The position numbers and the translations under genes are program-made. From Patescibacteria group bacterium (GTDB taxonomy: Bacteria; Patescibacteriota; Patescibacteriia; UBA1558; GWA2-36-10), in contig JAGORJ010000003.1 in assembly GCA_018062885.1 (NCBI GenBank), forward strand, positions 1 through 49,125: a DNA stretch of 49,125 bases. Direction: 5' to 3'. Below, piece after piece: positions 24,642 through 33,551 of this stretch; the first letter of the stretch is position 1; every line of letters begins with the position of its first letter. The notes beneath the pieces are model-generated. The model was given only the letters and a program-made list of their open reading frames with translations. It was not told where the DNA came from and did not search any database.

Positions 24642-25793
24642 TTAGTTAGCTAACCTAAAAGGATAGTCGGTCATATCAAAATTAGCTATATTCTGACATT
24701 GGCATCCTGGTCCATATTTTGCAAAATTTTCTTCACTACAAGGATACCAGTCTCCAAGGTTAGTAACATCTTGAACAAAACACAGATAACCATTAGTACA
24801 AGCTAGGCCCATAGGACACATAAGTCCCGGACTTGATGGTGATTCAAATGTTACACCACAACTCTGAGCACTAGCCTCCTCTAAACACTGCCCTGTTGGA
24901 TAACCGGCAACATATACCTTCTCATTAGATTGAATTGTGTCTATATTTTTAATATTCAAACCATCAAATTGAACTAACCTTGTAGTGATATTACTTAAGA
25001 GTAAATTACCAGCAAATAACAAAGTAAGACCAAGTAATGCTCCGCGGATGGTTTCTTTGGCATTGTCTATTTTACCAGCATTACCAGAGGCCATTATCCA
25101 TTGCCAAGCAGCAAAAACTATCATAAACATCGCCATTAAACCCGCCAGGCCTGCTCCATATTTATATAGAGCATTAACATAAACTATAATAGCATCTCCT
25201 TTGGAGCTTAATATCAAACCATTTGGGCAATCTGTATATTTTTCGTCATTCAAAGGAAAGCCAGGAATAGGAAATTCCGGCTGAAAACAAATTGGCTTTT
25301 TTTTGATCACAGTTGCTACTCCACTAGAACCGCCACAATCATTGATACTAGCATGCACATGTGGCGCTCCCGGGCTAGATTCAAAAACAGCTTGAGCTCC
25401 ACAAGCATTCACTTGACTGATAATCGGCGCCGCTTGAGTAGCGTTTGCTGCTCGTAAATCTAAAGCGTAGGAACCACCTGCGCAAGCTCTACCATTATCT
25501 ACTAAAGTACCACCATAGTGATCAGATGAGCTATGATGACTGCACACATCATCAGTCCAATTAGTGACACAATGCGAAAAATAATCAGGATCATCACCGA
25601 TAGAGGTAATAATAAGATTTGAGTTTCTACCTGCTAAACAAGAAATCAACTCAAGTAATTTCGGACTAGCTTGATAACACCTATCCCGCTCATCACCAGC
25701 TTCCACCCTCAGGCCATTACAAGAAGCCGCTAAGCTTGAATCTGGGTACAAAAACAGCACCAAGAAAAATAGATAATAAAATATTTTTTTCAT
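24642..25793 (-). CDS. VirB2-like T4SS pilin fused to a putative LAS-type peptidase domain
   Basis: The protein has 383 residues. A signal peptide (about 1-23) is followed by a domain of about 130 residues whose spacing recalls LAS metallopeptidases (M15/M74 type): SSSDHYGG with His92, a cysteine-bearing insert, SYALDLR with Asp112, Glu138, and HVH (145-147). Then comes the T4SS pilin module (about 165-280): CFQPEFPIPGFP, GDAIIVYVNALYKYGAG and two membrane helices, nearly identical to the upstream gene. A cysteine-rich tail follows, with an MCPMGLACTNGYLC segment. It could be a pilus component that cuts cell-wall peptides. The pilin module is firm; the peptidase reading rests on motif spacing only. 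It is the last gene of the operon. Confidence 0.8.
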   Translation of the reverse strand: MKKIFYYLFFLVLFLYPDSSLAASCNGLRVEAGDERDRCYQASPKLLELISCLAGRNSNLIITSIGDDPDYFSHCVTNWTDDVCSHHSSSDHYGGTLVDNGRACAGGSYALDLRAANATQAAPIISQVNACGAQAVFESSPGAPHVHASINDCGGSSGVATVIKKKPICFQPEFPIPGFPLNDEKYTDCPNGLILSSKGDAIIVYVNALYKYGAGLAGLMAMFMIVFAAWQWIMASGNAGKIDNAKETIRGALLGLTLLFAGNLLLSNITTRLVQFDGLNIKNIDTIQSNEKVYVAGYPTGQCLEEASAQSCGVTFESPSSPGLMCPMGLACTNGYLCFVQDVTNLGDWYPCSEENFAKYGPGCQCQNIANFDMTDYPFRLAN

Positions 25794-25822
25794 GTTATTA
25801 AATACAACATTTTATCCGTAAT

Positions 25823-26737
25823 TTAATTACAAGAACTACAATTACTACGCAATGCGCAAGAATCAACTAGCAAAGAATCATTACAACAACAATATGCAGA
25901 AGTATTGGGATCTTCACTGGAATAAGTAATGCATTCGTCGTTACTACCACAAGAACCACTTAAAATATTTTTACAAGTAAAACCAAGATCAGTATCCCAT
26001 CGACAAGGACCATCTGTTGCTGTACTATCATTTAAACAAGCATTTCTATTTCCTGTACCAGAAAATGAACTACAAGTATGCGCCACTGGATATTCATAAT
26101 CATCCGGCACACAAGTACAAGACAAAAGTGAATCTGGATTACAAAAATCTCTTGTAGGCAGACCATCAACCACTGTCCTACACTCAGAGTTTGCCTGACA
26201 TTTACTACCCACACATCGAGCGCCAGTAGATGTTGACACGCTACCACATGGAATATAAATTGTGTTTGGACAAATATCAAAGCTCATACTTTTTAACTGC
26301 TGAGTAGTAATATTATTAATACTCAAACCATTGAAACTAACCAACCTATTAGTAATATTACCTAGGAGTAAATTACCAGCAAATAGCAGAGTTAAACCTA
26401 ATAGAGCACCGCGGATAGTATCTTTGGCATTATCTATTTTACCAGCATTACCAGAGGCCATGATCCATTGCCAGGCAGCAAAGACAATCATAAACATCGC
26501 CATCAAACCTGCTAGACCTGCTCCATATTTATATAAAGCATTAACATAAAGTATAATAGCATCTCCTTGAGAACTCAAAATCATACCACCCTTGCAATCT
26601 CCTGAAGGATCCAGTGGAAAACCAGGAATGGGAAATTCTGGTCTAAAACAAACTCCCTCAGCCAAAGAAATACTAGGTGAAACTAAAAAAACAAAGGCTA
26701 AAAAAAATATGGCTAAGTAGAGTTTTTTTTGTTGCAT
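25823..26737 (-). CDS. VirB2-like T4SS pilin with cysteine-rich ectodomain
   Basis: The protein has 304 residues: a signal peptide (about 1-26), then the T4SS pilin module, with CFRPEFPIPGFP, GDAIILYVNALYKYGAG and two membrane helices separated by the loop GNAGKIDNAKDTIRGA. This is the plan of CPR VirB2/TrbC-like pilins. From about residue 150 onward it carries a cysteine-rich tail of some 25 cysteines, including a CCC triplet, likely disulfide-bonded outside the cell. It lies between the beta-propeller gene (2-base gap) and the second pilin. The module was evidently duplicated, because the two genes are still very similar at DNA level over it. Confidence 0.85.
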   Translation of the reverse strand: MQQKKLYLAIFFLAFVFLVSPSISLAEGVCFRPEFPIPGFPLDPSGDCKGGMILSSQGDAIILYVNALYKYGAGLAGLMAMFMIVFAAWQWIMASGNAGKIDNAKDTIRGALLGLTLLFAGNLLLGNITNRLVSFNGLSINNITTQQLKSMSFDICPNTIYIPCGSVSTSTGARCVGSKCQANSECRTVVDGLPTRDFCNPDSLLSCTCVPDDYEYPVAHTCSSFSGTGNRNACLNDSTATDGPCRWDTDLGFTCKNILSGSCGSNDECITYSSEDPNTSAYCCCNDSLLVDSCALRSNCSSCN

Positions 26738-26738
26738 A

Positions 26739-27965
26739 CTATTTTAATAAAATGCTCTGCAGGCTGCCAGAGCTTTGATCAGTAAAATACAGCACCGAAC
26801 CATCTCCTGATAAAAATAGATTATAAGCTGTGTAGCTACCATCTTCCCCTACTGGGCTTGCTAGTAATGTTTTGGTACCAGTATTTAAATCAATATAATA
26901 AAAATTATCATTGTAACTGTCTGCTATATCTGGATACAAGCCAGCTCCCCGTGGCAAGCCTTGTGGCACCGCACAATAAAGCGCATTTTCTCCACCAAAA
27001 GTACATTTATCTGGCCAAGTTGATAAATTAAGAGAAACTTTAAGGTCACCTAAATTATTTGACTTACCGCCTGTAACCCAAAGATTAGGCAAGTAGTCTG
27101 TTTCTTGGTTGTAAACACTATATAACAAACTTGCGCCATCTGGTGACCATTGACTCTCGAAGCCACTACCCTGCACTGTAAAAGAGCGCAAAGACTGCCC
27201 TTGAGGTGTGATAGGAAAAACTTCTTGTCTCTGTAAATCATATTGTTTACGGTACATCGCAACGACCTGATTGTCTGGCGAGTAGCCAATTTGAACATCT
27301 TTTACCTTATCAGCCAAACCCTCTACCAATCTCATACCGGAACCATCGTCGTTAGCAATCACTAGCCAATTATCTTCTGCATTTGCGCCTAACCAGCTAG
27401 CAGTAATCTGTTGCCCAGAAGCATCAAAATCAAAATTAGACAACTCCACAGGCAAAGTCACGCTCTTGCCTGTACGAAAATTGTACAAAACATTCATGCC
27501 GTCTGGATATTCCAAAATTGCTTTTTCATCTCTGTCTGACCAAATGATATTTTCTACTTGATAAAATTTTTTGTCTGTCAAAAGCTCTGGTTTACCTTGG
27601 GCATTTATACGAAAAAATTGATTAGTGCTTTTATCATAATACTTCAAACCATTTTCAGTGCTTTTGAGACCATTTACTTCTGCGGTGCTTAGTTTAGTCA
27701 CCGCTGTCAAACCACCATTAGCTTTCGTAGAAACTTTATTTTCATCAAAAAAATTTTGCCAAGGCAGACCAGAATTTTGCTCGGGATCTTCTGGCACTAT
27801 ATTTGGACCACCCTGATCAGTGCCAGGGATCACTCCCCCGGAGAAATCATTTGGATCAGTGGGATCTATTTTGTCTGTACGGAAAAAAACCCAATACAAA
27901 GCAAAAATCATCACTAGTACAAAAGTAAAGAATGCGATAAATAATAAGATTTTTTTCCAATTCAT
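26739..27965 (-). CDS. Membrane-anchored beta-propeller protein
   Basis: The 408-residue protein has an N-terminal membrane helix (about 5-29), a Pro/Asp/Gly-rich linker (30-75), and a domain of repeated beta sheets. Several repeats show the PD40/TolB-type signature: IGYSPDNQVVAMYRK, SQWSPDGASLLYSVY, LFLSGDGSVLYFTD. This indicates a propeller of about six or seven blades on the outside of the cell. Such propellers mediate protein-protein binding. Its place between the two-helix membrane protein and the VirB2-like pilins suggests a scaffold in the secretion apparatus, filling a periplasmic role in a machine that lacks recognisable VirB9/VirB10. Confidence 0.82.
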   Translation of the reverse strand: MNWKKILLFIAFFTFVLVMIFALYWVFFRTDKIDPTDPNDFSGGVIPGTDQGGPNIVPEDPEQNSGLPWQNFFDENKVSTKANGGLTAVTKLSTAEVNGLKSTENGLKYYDKSTNQFFRINAQGKPELLTDKKFYQVENIIWSDRDEKAILEYPDGMNVLYNFRTGKSVTLPVELSNFDFDASGQQITASWLGANAEDNWLVIANDDGSGMRLVEGLADKVKDVQIGYSPDNQVVAMYRKQYDLQRQEVFPITPQGQSLRSFTVQGSGFESQWSPDGASLLYSVYNQETDYLPNLWVTGGKSNNLGDLKVSLNLSTWPDKCTFGGENALYCAVPQGLPRGAGLYPDIADSYNDNFYYIDLNTGTKTLLASPVGEDGSYTAYNLFLSGDGSVLYFTDQSSGSLQSILLK

Positions 27966-27986
27966 AACTCCGCGATAAATAATTGA

Positions 27987-28388
27987 CTAGTTAAATGTAT
28001 ATAAATTTTTTATCTGTTCCCAGATAAAGCCCACTGGATCTGCCTTAATAGATAACAAAATCGCCAATAAAACAATAGCTATCAATACAGCCAGGAACAA
28101 GAAAGGGTAAAAAAATTTCTCCGCTCCTTCCAAAGCAATCGCTTTGTTGCCATACAAATTACCAGCGATAAACTGAAAAGACATGCTAGCAAAGGTGACG
28201 ATAATACCCGCTACTGTGGCCGCAAAAGCAACATTGATAATACGTAAAACTAAACGCTTGGTATTTTTCACCACCAATTTTTTGACTTGGTCCGTAGCTT
28301 GAGCTTGCAGACCATTGCTTCCAGCTTGTTTTTTGTCTTGCGCCAGAGCTCTGGCATTTTCTAATTCTCCTGCTAAAGCTTCCGCCAT
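27987..28388 (-). CDS. Small two-helix membrane protein of the T4SS-like operon
   Basis: The 133-residue protein has a charged cytoplasmic N-terminus (about 1-45, with many Ala, Gln and Lys) and two membrane helices (about 49-72 and 91-112). The C-terminal tail reads KADPVGFIWEQIKNLYTFN. There are no catalytic motifs. It directly follows the VirB8-like gene (1-base gap). The size and position would fit a VirB3-like or membrane-scaffold subunit, but sequence alone does not establish this. Confidence 0.75.
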   Translation of the reverse strand: MAEALAGELENARALAQDKKQAGSNGLQAQATDQVKKLVVKNTKRLVLRIINVAFAATVAGIIVTFASMSFQFIAGNLYGNKAIALEGAEKFFYPFLFLAVLIAIVLLAILLSIKADPVGFIWEQIKNLYTFN

Positions 28389-28389
28389 A

Positions 28390-28944
28390 TTATTGCCAGC
28401 TTACTTGATCAACTAGCCAAACATCATCACTTAAAACCAAATTAACCAAAACATCTTGCGCATAAATCTTTTCCTGTAAAGCGGTATTTGTTTCCACTCT
28501 TTGGGTGCGCACTAAAATTTCTGCCACGCCATTTTCTTCATCTAAATCATTGAGCGTATAAGAAATGCTTTTGCTAGTCACGCCATAAAAATCATCACGA
28601 TCATAATTGATCTCTATGTTATTGATATAATTTTGCATTTTCTGAGTGGACAAAGATAATAATTGTTGTAAATTTTGTCCTTGATTGTCAGTGGACCAAG
28701 AGCCAAAACGAGCGACATAAGTTTTGGCTAAATTTGCCACTGTAAACTCAGTACTTGCTTCTTGGCTTGGTGCTTCTGGGCTCAAAACTATACTTTCTAC
28801 TGGAAATATTGGTTGACTTTCAATGCTGTATATATCTGGCGGCAAGGTCTCATCTTTTTTCAAAAAAAATATCAACCAAACAACTAAAATTATAAGTAAT
28901 AATCCTAGAACAACAAACAGTATTTTCTTTTTTTTATTTTCCAT
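28390..28944 (-). CDS. Single-pass membrane protein, possibly VirB8-like
   Basis: The 184 residues start with a lysine-rich cytoplasmic tip (MENKKKK), one membrane helix (about 8-28), and a linker. An extracytoplasmic domain follows (about 70-184), with TVANLAKTYVARFGSWSTD and then beta strands SISYTLNDL, VAEILVRTQRVE and VLVNLVLSDDVWLVDQVSW. Helices followed by a curved sheet is the plan of NTF2-like domains, the fold of VirB8. It lies 4 bases after the VirB4 ATPase gene. VirB8 is the most likely counterpart, on the basis of topology and context, not recognisable identity. Confidence 0.72.
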   Translation of the reverse strand: MENKKKKILFVVLGLLLIILVVWLIFFLKKDETLPPDIYSIESQPIFPVESIVLSPEAPSQEASTEFTVANLAKTYVARFGSWSTDNQGQNLQQLLSLSTQKMQNYINNIEINYDRDDFYGVTSKSISYTLNDLDEENGVAEILVRTQRVETNTALQEKIYAQDVLVNLVLSDDVWLVDQVSWQ

Positions 28945-28948
28945 ATAG

Positions 28949-30823
28949 TTATATTTTTTCTTCTTCTAACATCGCTTCTTCAAACTCCTTTTTAGCGTCC
29001 TCTATTTCTAACAATTGTTTTGGATCTGAAGTGATAATCTGATGCTCAGCATAAGAAGCTTGTACTTTGATAGCAGCGTGCTTGGAGCCAGCAAAAAAGA
29101 TACCTTCACCTACACCAGACTCAAGTAATAAATATTTTTCTCCTTCAGTTAGCATAAAAGTTTTCTGTACCAAAGCAATGGAGGCTGGAGATTGTTTGAG
29201 TAATAACTGCAAAGAAGAATTAGTCACAATGGCAGCTCCATAAGGTGAGGTCAAAAAATCATTCACATCCTGAGTAATGGTTGTGACACCTAAATAATAT
29301 TTTCGACAACGCTTAACCAAAGCATACATAAATTTAGCACTGTCCTCATAACGCATCATCAACCAAGCTTCATCAACCACCAAAATCCTTTTTTTCATTT
29401 CACTTCTGATGATATTCCAAATATAGTTGATAATAACATACATACCGATCGGTCTAAGCTCATCCTCTAGATCACGAATACTAAAAACTACTAACTGATT
29501 ATTGAGCTTAATATTTGTAAAACTATTAAATAAACCTGAAAATGTACCTTCGGTATATTTTTTGATACGCAAAGCCATATCCTCTCCACCTTCCATGCCA
29601 AGTAAAATATCTTCTAAATCAGACATCACTGGCGGCTGAATATTGGCTAAATCTGAACTCGCGGTAATATCTTTTTTGGCATAAGTTTCAAGCAAGGCTC
29701 TATCGAGCAAAGAATCTTCCGCGTGAGTCAAATCGCCAATCATCAAACGAATTAAACCCTTGAGCGTGATGACAGCTGAGCGCAAAATATCTTCGGGCTT
29801 ATTGTCACCGCCAATACCGCGTGGCAAATCAAAAGGATTGAGTTTATTTTCTGAGTTTAAAGAGACATTGATATAGGCACCGCCAACGGCTTCTGCTAAA
29901 TGCTCATACTCATTTTCTGGATCAATGATCAAAACATCCGTGCCCAGCATCAAAGAGCGCAAAACTTCTAGCTTGATAGCATAACTTTTACCAGCACCAG
30001 AAGTCGCAAAAACAACGGCGTTAGCATTTTGTAAACTAAATCTATCAAACAAAATCAAACTATTATTATGTCTGTTGATACCAAACAAAATACCCTTATC
30101 AGAAGTAAGCTCAGATGACACAAAAGGAAAAGAAGAAGCAATCGGTGAGCTGTTCATGTTTGTAGTGATAGTCAACTCATCGTTACCCAATGGCAAAGTA
30201 GAGTTAAAACCTTGTTCAGTCTGAAATAAAGCCCTACGAGAATAAATCAACTGAGCACCCAATAAATTTTCTACTCTATCAGTCGCCAAATCAAGCTCTT
30301 CTAGCTTATTGGCATAAATCGTAATATATAAACCGAACTGGAAAAATTTTTCTGTACCTTGCGACAAAGAATCTCTCAAGGCCTCAATGTCCTGCAAAGC
30401 TGTTTCGGTAATAGGATCGCGAGGAGCACCTTTTTCATGATCAGACATAATCTGAGCTTCCATAGTACCTACTTTGTTGCGTAGTTGTTTCAAAACTAAA
30501 GCAATATCCAAGGGATAAAAAAACATCGAAATATCCAAGACCAAACTTTCATTTATAATGGGAGCAAACCAACCAACCGTCACATACCTGGGATAAGTCA
30601 TCACAAACAAAGTACGCACATACAGATTATTTAGGCGCAACAAATTTGTCTCCACTTGCATAGAAGCCGGAGCAATGATGTCTCTCACTGACACCACGCC
30701 TTCGCGAAAAACTTTTTCTGCTTCTAGTAGAGCCTTATTTTCAGCATCTAACTTTGGGTTGCTTTTGACTGGAGCTGTGGGCGTGGGTGCTTGATTTTGT
30801 TTTATTTTATTTGCTTCAAACAT
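28949..30823 (-). CDS. virB4: VirB4-family secretion ATPase, ATPase domain
   Basis: The 624-residue protein is the motor of the type IV secretion-like apparatus. Walker A is ATSGAGKSYAIK, Walker B is RILVVDEAWLMM, and the Q motif region is TTITQDVNDFL. The tail includes QLLLKQSPASIALVQ, as in VirB4/TraC proteins. The N-terminal 60 residues are polar and disordered. The start codon lies inside the end of the preceding gene (8-base overlap). Together the two genes supply what is one protein in most bacteria. It is cytoplasmic and membrane-associated and would energise pilus assembly or substrate transfer. Confidence 0.93.
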   Translation of the reverse strand: MFEANKIKQNQAPTPTAPVKSNPKLDAENKALLEAEKVFREGVVSVRDIIAPASMQVETNLLRLNNLYVRTLFVMTYPRYVTVGWFAPIINESLVLDISMFFYPLDIALVLKQLRNKVGTMEAQIMSDHEKGAPRDPITETALQDIEALRDSLSQGTEKFFQFGLYITIYANKLEELDLATDRVENLLGAQLIYSRRALFQTEQGFNSTLPLGNDELTITTNMNSSPIASSFPFVSSELTSDKGILFGINRHNNSLILFDRFSLQNANAVVFATSGAGKSYAIKLEVLRSLMLGTDVLIIDPENEYEHLAEAVGGAYINVSLNSENKLNPFDLPRGIGGDNKPEDILRSAVITLKGLIRLMIGDLTHAEDSLLDRALLETYAKKDITASSDLANIQPPVMSDLEDILLGMEGGEDMALRIKKYTEGTFSGLFNSFTNIKLNNQLVVFSIRDLEDELRPIGMYVIINYIWNIIRSEMKKRILVVDEAWLMMRYEDSAKFMYALVKRCRKYYLGVTTITQDVNDFLTSPYGAAIVTNSSLQLLLKQSPASIALVQKTFMLTEGEKYLLLESGVGEGIFFAGSKHAAIKVQASYAEHQIITSDPKQLLEIEDAKKEFEEAMLEEEKI

Positions 30824-31502
30824 CAGTTTCTACTCTTAATTTATTTATATCCTCTAAGGGCTGTTTTTGAAATAAATCTGGGTTATAACTATTATAATAG
30901 AGTTCAATCAAAGCTTGGGTGCTGAGCCTTTGTGAATTTAAACCCAAAGAAGCCAAACCTGACATGATAAAATTGGTTTTTTTATCAAGCTCAGTCGCTG
31001 CTTCAGCAAAATGCTTACGACTCAATTTAATCACTTTAGCGGTAGCAAACACTGAAGCTAGACGCGCAGCAAAATTTTTCTTGGTGTTACCACTTTCACT
31101 ATAAGGCACAATGACAAAAAACTTTTTGCTCATTATTTTTTCTAAAGTAAGCAGTTCGGTGATAAATTGTCGATAGTCAGCAATCTGCATGCGCAATAAC
31201 TCATTGACCTGCTCTTTTTCTTGTTTTTTTAGTTGATCCAAATAATCATCAATATTTAAAGGCCGAGACTGAATCACTACTTGCAAAGGATAATCTAAAG
31301 TATTGAGAAAACTCACATAGCCAGAAATCATCGCCCTCTGCTCTTCTTCTGACTTGAGATCAAAATTCACCGAGGAAACCAACAAAACAGCGCGAACACT
31401 ACCGTCATTCAAAATCACCACATCGTCTTGGACAGAAGCGATGCTCAAATATTTTTGCGTAGAATTAGCTACTTTTTTAGTAGCGGCCGTTTTATTTTTC
31501 AT
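30816..31502 (-). CDS. VirB4/TraC-like N-terminal domain protein (split VirB4)
   Basis: The 228-residue protein has the N-terminal domain of VirB4/TraC ATPases: QKYLSIASVQDDVVILNDGS, then VSFLNTLDYPLQVVIQSRPL, NIDDYLDQL, and an ending YYNSYNPDLFQ, which is the usual boundary before the ATPase part. There is no nucleotide-binding motif. I set the start at ATG 31502, four bases past the prgI stop, because the longer frame (from 31568) lies inside prgI. It stops with TGA and overlaps the ATPase gene by 8 bases, so translation of the two is probably coupled. The clean ends argue for a true gene split, not a recent frameshift. Confidence 0.85.
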   Translation of the reverse strand: MKNKTAATKKVANSTQKYLSIASVQDDVVILNDGSVRAVLLVSSVNFDLKSEEEQRAMISGYVSFLNTLDYPLQVVIQSRPLNIDDYLDQLKKQEKEQVNELLRMQIADYRQFITELLTLEKIMSKKFFVIVPYSESGNTKKNFAARLASVFATAKVIKLSRKHFAEAATELDKKTNFIMSGLASLGLNSQRLSTQALIELYYNSYNPDLFQKQPLEDINKLRVETDV

Positions 31503-31506
31503 ACTT

Positions 31507-31959
31507 TCAATTTGTTTGGATAAATTTATTACGATTAGCTTCACCTTTATAGACACCACCAGTGTCAATGATCAAAGACAATTCTGATAATTTACCGCTA
31601 TTAACTAAAGGTTTTGGCTTAATATATTCTTCTTTTTTTTCTTCGTTTTTTGATTTAAACTCTGAGACGGCTATATACTCCTTCATCCAGACACGAATTT
31701 TGGCTTTAGTAAAAGTATTTAAAAAATTACCAAAAAAAACATGAAAAGGTGCGCCATTGAATTTCACAAAAGCAAATAGTAATGTCACCGCCGTAATCAC
31801 AAAAGCCTCTAAAGCAAACAAGGCAAAGTCAGATAATTTGTAAGCGATAAAAATAAACAAAAAACCAATAATAACTATAATAAACTGTCTGACCGTCACT
31901 GGGCCAAAAATTTTATCTTCCGCGTCAATAAATTGTGGTACGATAAAACGCTCATTCAT
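31507..31959 (-). CDS. PrgI family membrane protein
   Basis: The protein has 150 residues. The start MNERFIVPQFIDAEDKIFGPVTVRQF is the family signature (P-x-F-I-x-x-E/D-D-K-I-x-G-x-x-T-x-R-Q). Two membrane helices follow (about 28-47 and 50-67), and the C-terminal half is a charged cytoplasmic tail. PrgI proteins are VirB3-like partners located next to VirB4 in Gram-positive and CPR type IV secretion loci. It lies 3 bases after the first gene of the operon and just before the split VirB4. Confidence 0.93.
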   Translation of the reverse strand: MNERFIVPQFIDAEDKIFGPVTVRQFIIVIIGFLFIFIAYKLSDFALFALEAFVITAVTLLFAFVKFNGAPFHVFFGNFLNTFTKAKIRVWMKEYIAVSEFKSKNEEKKEEYIKPKPLVNSGKLSELSLIIDTGGVYKGEANRNKFIQTN

Positions 31960-31962
31960 AGA

Positions 31963-33411
31963 CTAAAATCTTAAATTTTTATTTAAGTCTGAGATAGCGG
32001 AAAATTCTTCCATGGTCAAAGTTTCTTGATTATTTTGTTGGTACTGCGCAATGATAGCAGCTACATCTTTGCCTTGACTCAAGCTATCTGTGCCGATAGA
32101 CAAATACTGTCTATAAATAGGACTATTGCGCCAAGCCTCGATACCTTGGGCTTTTTTGGTGACTGAGTCTTTTTCCAAAATATTTATCTTGCTCAACAAT
32201 TTGGCACTTTGTTCAGACGGTGAGTTAGCTAGACGACGAAAATTATCCAAACTAAAACTTTGTAATTCTTCTATGGGGCCGGTTAAATTAACTGGCTGTT
32301 TTGGCGGCGGATTAAAATCTACTGACTGTGGCCTTGGTATTTCTTGTGCCCTCTGCTTGACATCAACCACTTGTTTTTCATTGACCATCTTTGGTCGAGA
32401 AACTTTAGGTAAAGGCACTTCTTGCGCTGCTACAGGCTCTATTGCAGCTAAAACCGGCACCACAAGAGCTGGCCTTTGTTCTTCAATAATAGGCTCAGAC
32501 TTAGTTTCAGCCACCTGCTTGTCTGCCATCTGATTATTCAAAGGCTTTACAATCACTTCTGCTGGTTTTTCTGCTATCTTTTCGGCTGACGCTGAATTAT
32601 CAATTTTTTTAGCTTTGGGTAAATCAGACAAAATATTTTGAATTTCTCCTTGAACTTCTTTTTCATCCAAACCAGCATCTTCAGAAATCTCAGCGTTTAG
32701 CTCTTTTTCTAATTCTTCCACTGGCCCACTTGGTAATTCTTTGGCTAAATTTTTGACAGCCTCACCAAGATCTTTGGCTAAATCTTTTTCCGTCAAAACC
32801 ACTGGCTCTTGCGAAATTTGCTTAGCTTTATTTACCGGCATAGACTCAAGCACTAAGCCCCCTTCTTGTTCAATATTGTACTTTATCGCCTTTATCACCG
32901 AGACCAAGCTATTGACAGTTTCTTCTGACAAAACAGTCTCTGCTGACATCACATTTTCCGACAAAGTCTCCCGGACAATGATAGCGTTTTTACGATTACG
33001 AAAAAAATCAAAAATAATCGTACTAAACTTTTTTTTATTTTCTGGACTCAGCTTTAGCTGGTGTTTTTCTACTAATTTCTCTACTATTTTTTCCAAGCTA
33101 TACTTTTTACTTTCATCTTTTGGGAGAGTTTTGGCTAATTCTTCAGCCTCTTTGGCATCTTCAGGATGGAAAACTAAATGCGATTTTTCATTTGGCTTGG
33201 CATTTTCAGGCAAAAGCATCAAAAAATGATCACTTTCAGGCATCAAAGCCGCTTGAGCAACTCGACTCAAAGCTGGCACTAAAGTAGTACCAGTAAGTGT
33301 GTTTTTTTGAATATTGGGCTGGCTAAACTGACCATTTTCATCTTTAACCAAAAGATTATCCATCAGATTTAGCTCATTTTCTTGCTCAGGTGTCAAAGTT
33401 GTTACTGACAT
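31963..33411 (-). CDS. Unknown cytoplasmic protein heading the T4SS-like operon
   Basis: The 482-residue protein has no signal peptide or membrane helix. The N-terminal part (about 1-170) looks folded, with VPALSRVAQAALMPESDHFLMLLP and a helical stretch KKYSLEKIVEKLVEKH. The middle (about 190-370) is a long low-complexity region rich in Glu, Lys, Ala, Pro and Val. The last 100 residues are helical again (SLDNFRRLANSPSEQSAKLL). It is the first gene after the promoter at 33.46 kb and precedes prgI by 3 bases. It could be a cytoplasmic adaptor or docking factor. I do not recognise the family. Confidence 0.78.
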   Translation of the reverse strand: MSVTTLTPEQENELNLMDNLLVKDENGQFSQPNIQKNTLTGTTLVPALSRVAQAALMPESDHFLMLLPENAKPNEKSHLVFHPEDAKEAEELAKTLPKDESKKYSLEKIVEKLVEKHQLKLSPENKKKFSTIIFDFFRNRKNAIIVRETLSENVMSAETVLSEETVNSLVSVIKAIKYNIEQEGGLVLESMPVNKAKQISQEPVVLTEKDLAKDLGEAVKNLAKELPSGPVEELEKELNAEISEDAGLDEKEVQGEIQNILSDLPKAKKIDNSASAEKIAEKPAEVIVKPLNNQMADKQVAETKSEPIIEEQRPALVVPVLAAIEPVAAQEVPLPKVSRPKMVNEKQVVDVKQRAQEIPRPQSVDFNPPPKQPVNLTGPIEELQSFSLDNFRRLANSPSEQSAKLLSKINILEKDSVTKKAQGIEAWRNSPIYRQYLSIGTDSLSQGKDVAAIIAQYQQNNQETLTMEEFSAISDLNKNLRF

Positions 33412-33457
33412 TATTTTAAAATAAAATCGAGAATAAAAAAATATTTATGATGTTTAT

Positions 33458-33486
33458 ATTATAACATATTTCAACTTTGGCAACAA
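33458..33486 (-). promoter_or_regulatory. Promoter of the T4SS-like operon
   Basis: On the minus strand TTGTTG (33481-33486), a 17-base spacer and TATAAT (33458-33463, preceded by TGT) lie 46 bases before the first gene. The arrangement is the same as at the pilus operon promoter (8853-8881), including TTGTTG and TGTTATAAT. Confidence 0.65.
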
Positions 33487-33502
33487 ACTTTTTGGCAATC
33501 AA

Positions 33503-33542
33503 AAAACAAGTCAAACTCTCAATTTTGTTTATGACTTGTTTT
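33503..33542 (-). terminator. Terminator after efp
   Basis: An 11-bp perfect stem (33503-33513 with 33532-33542, core CAAGTCA/TGACTTG) has an 18-base loop and is followed on the minus strand by TTTTTTGATT. It separates efp from the T4SS promoter. Confidence 0.75.
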
Positions 33543-33551
33543 GATAAAAAC

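Noticed and set aside
31503-31568. Longer start for the VirB4 N-terminal protein at 31568
   Set aside because: The extra 22 residues lie inside prgI and are not family-like; ATG 31502 follows the prgI stop directly.
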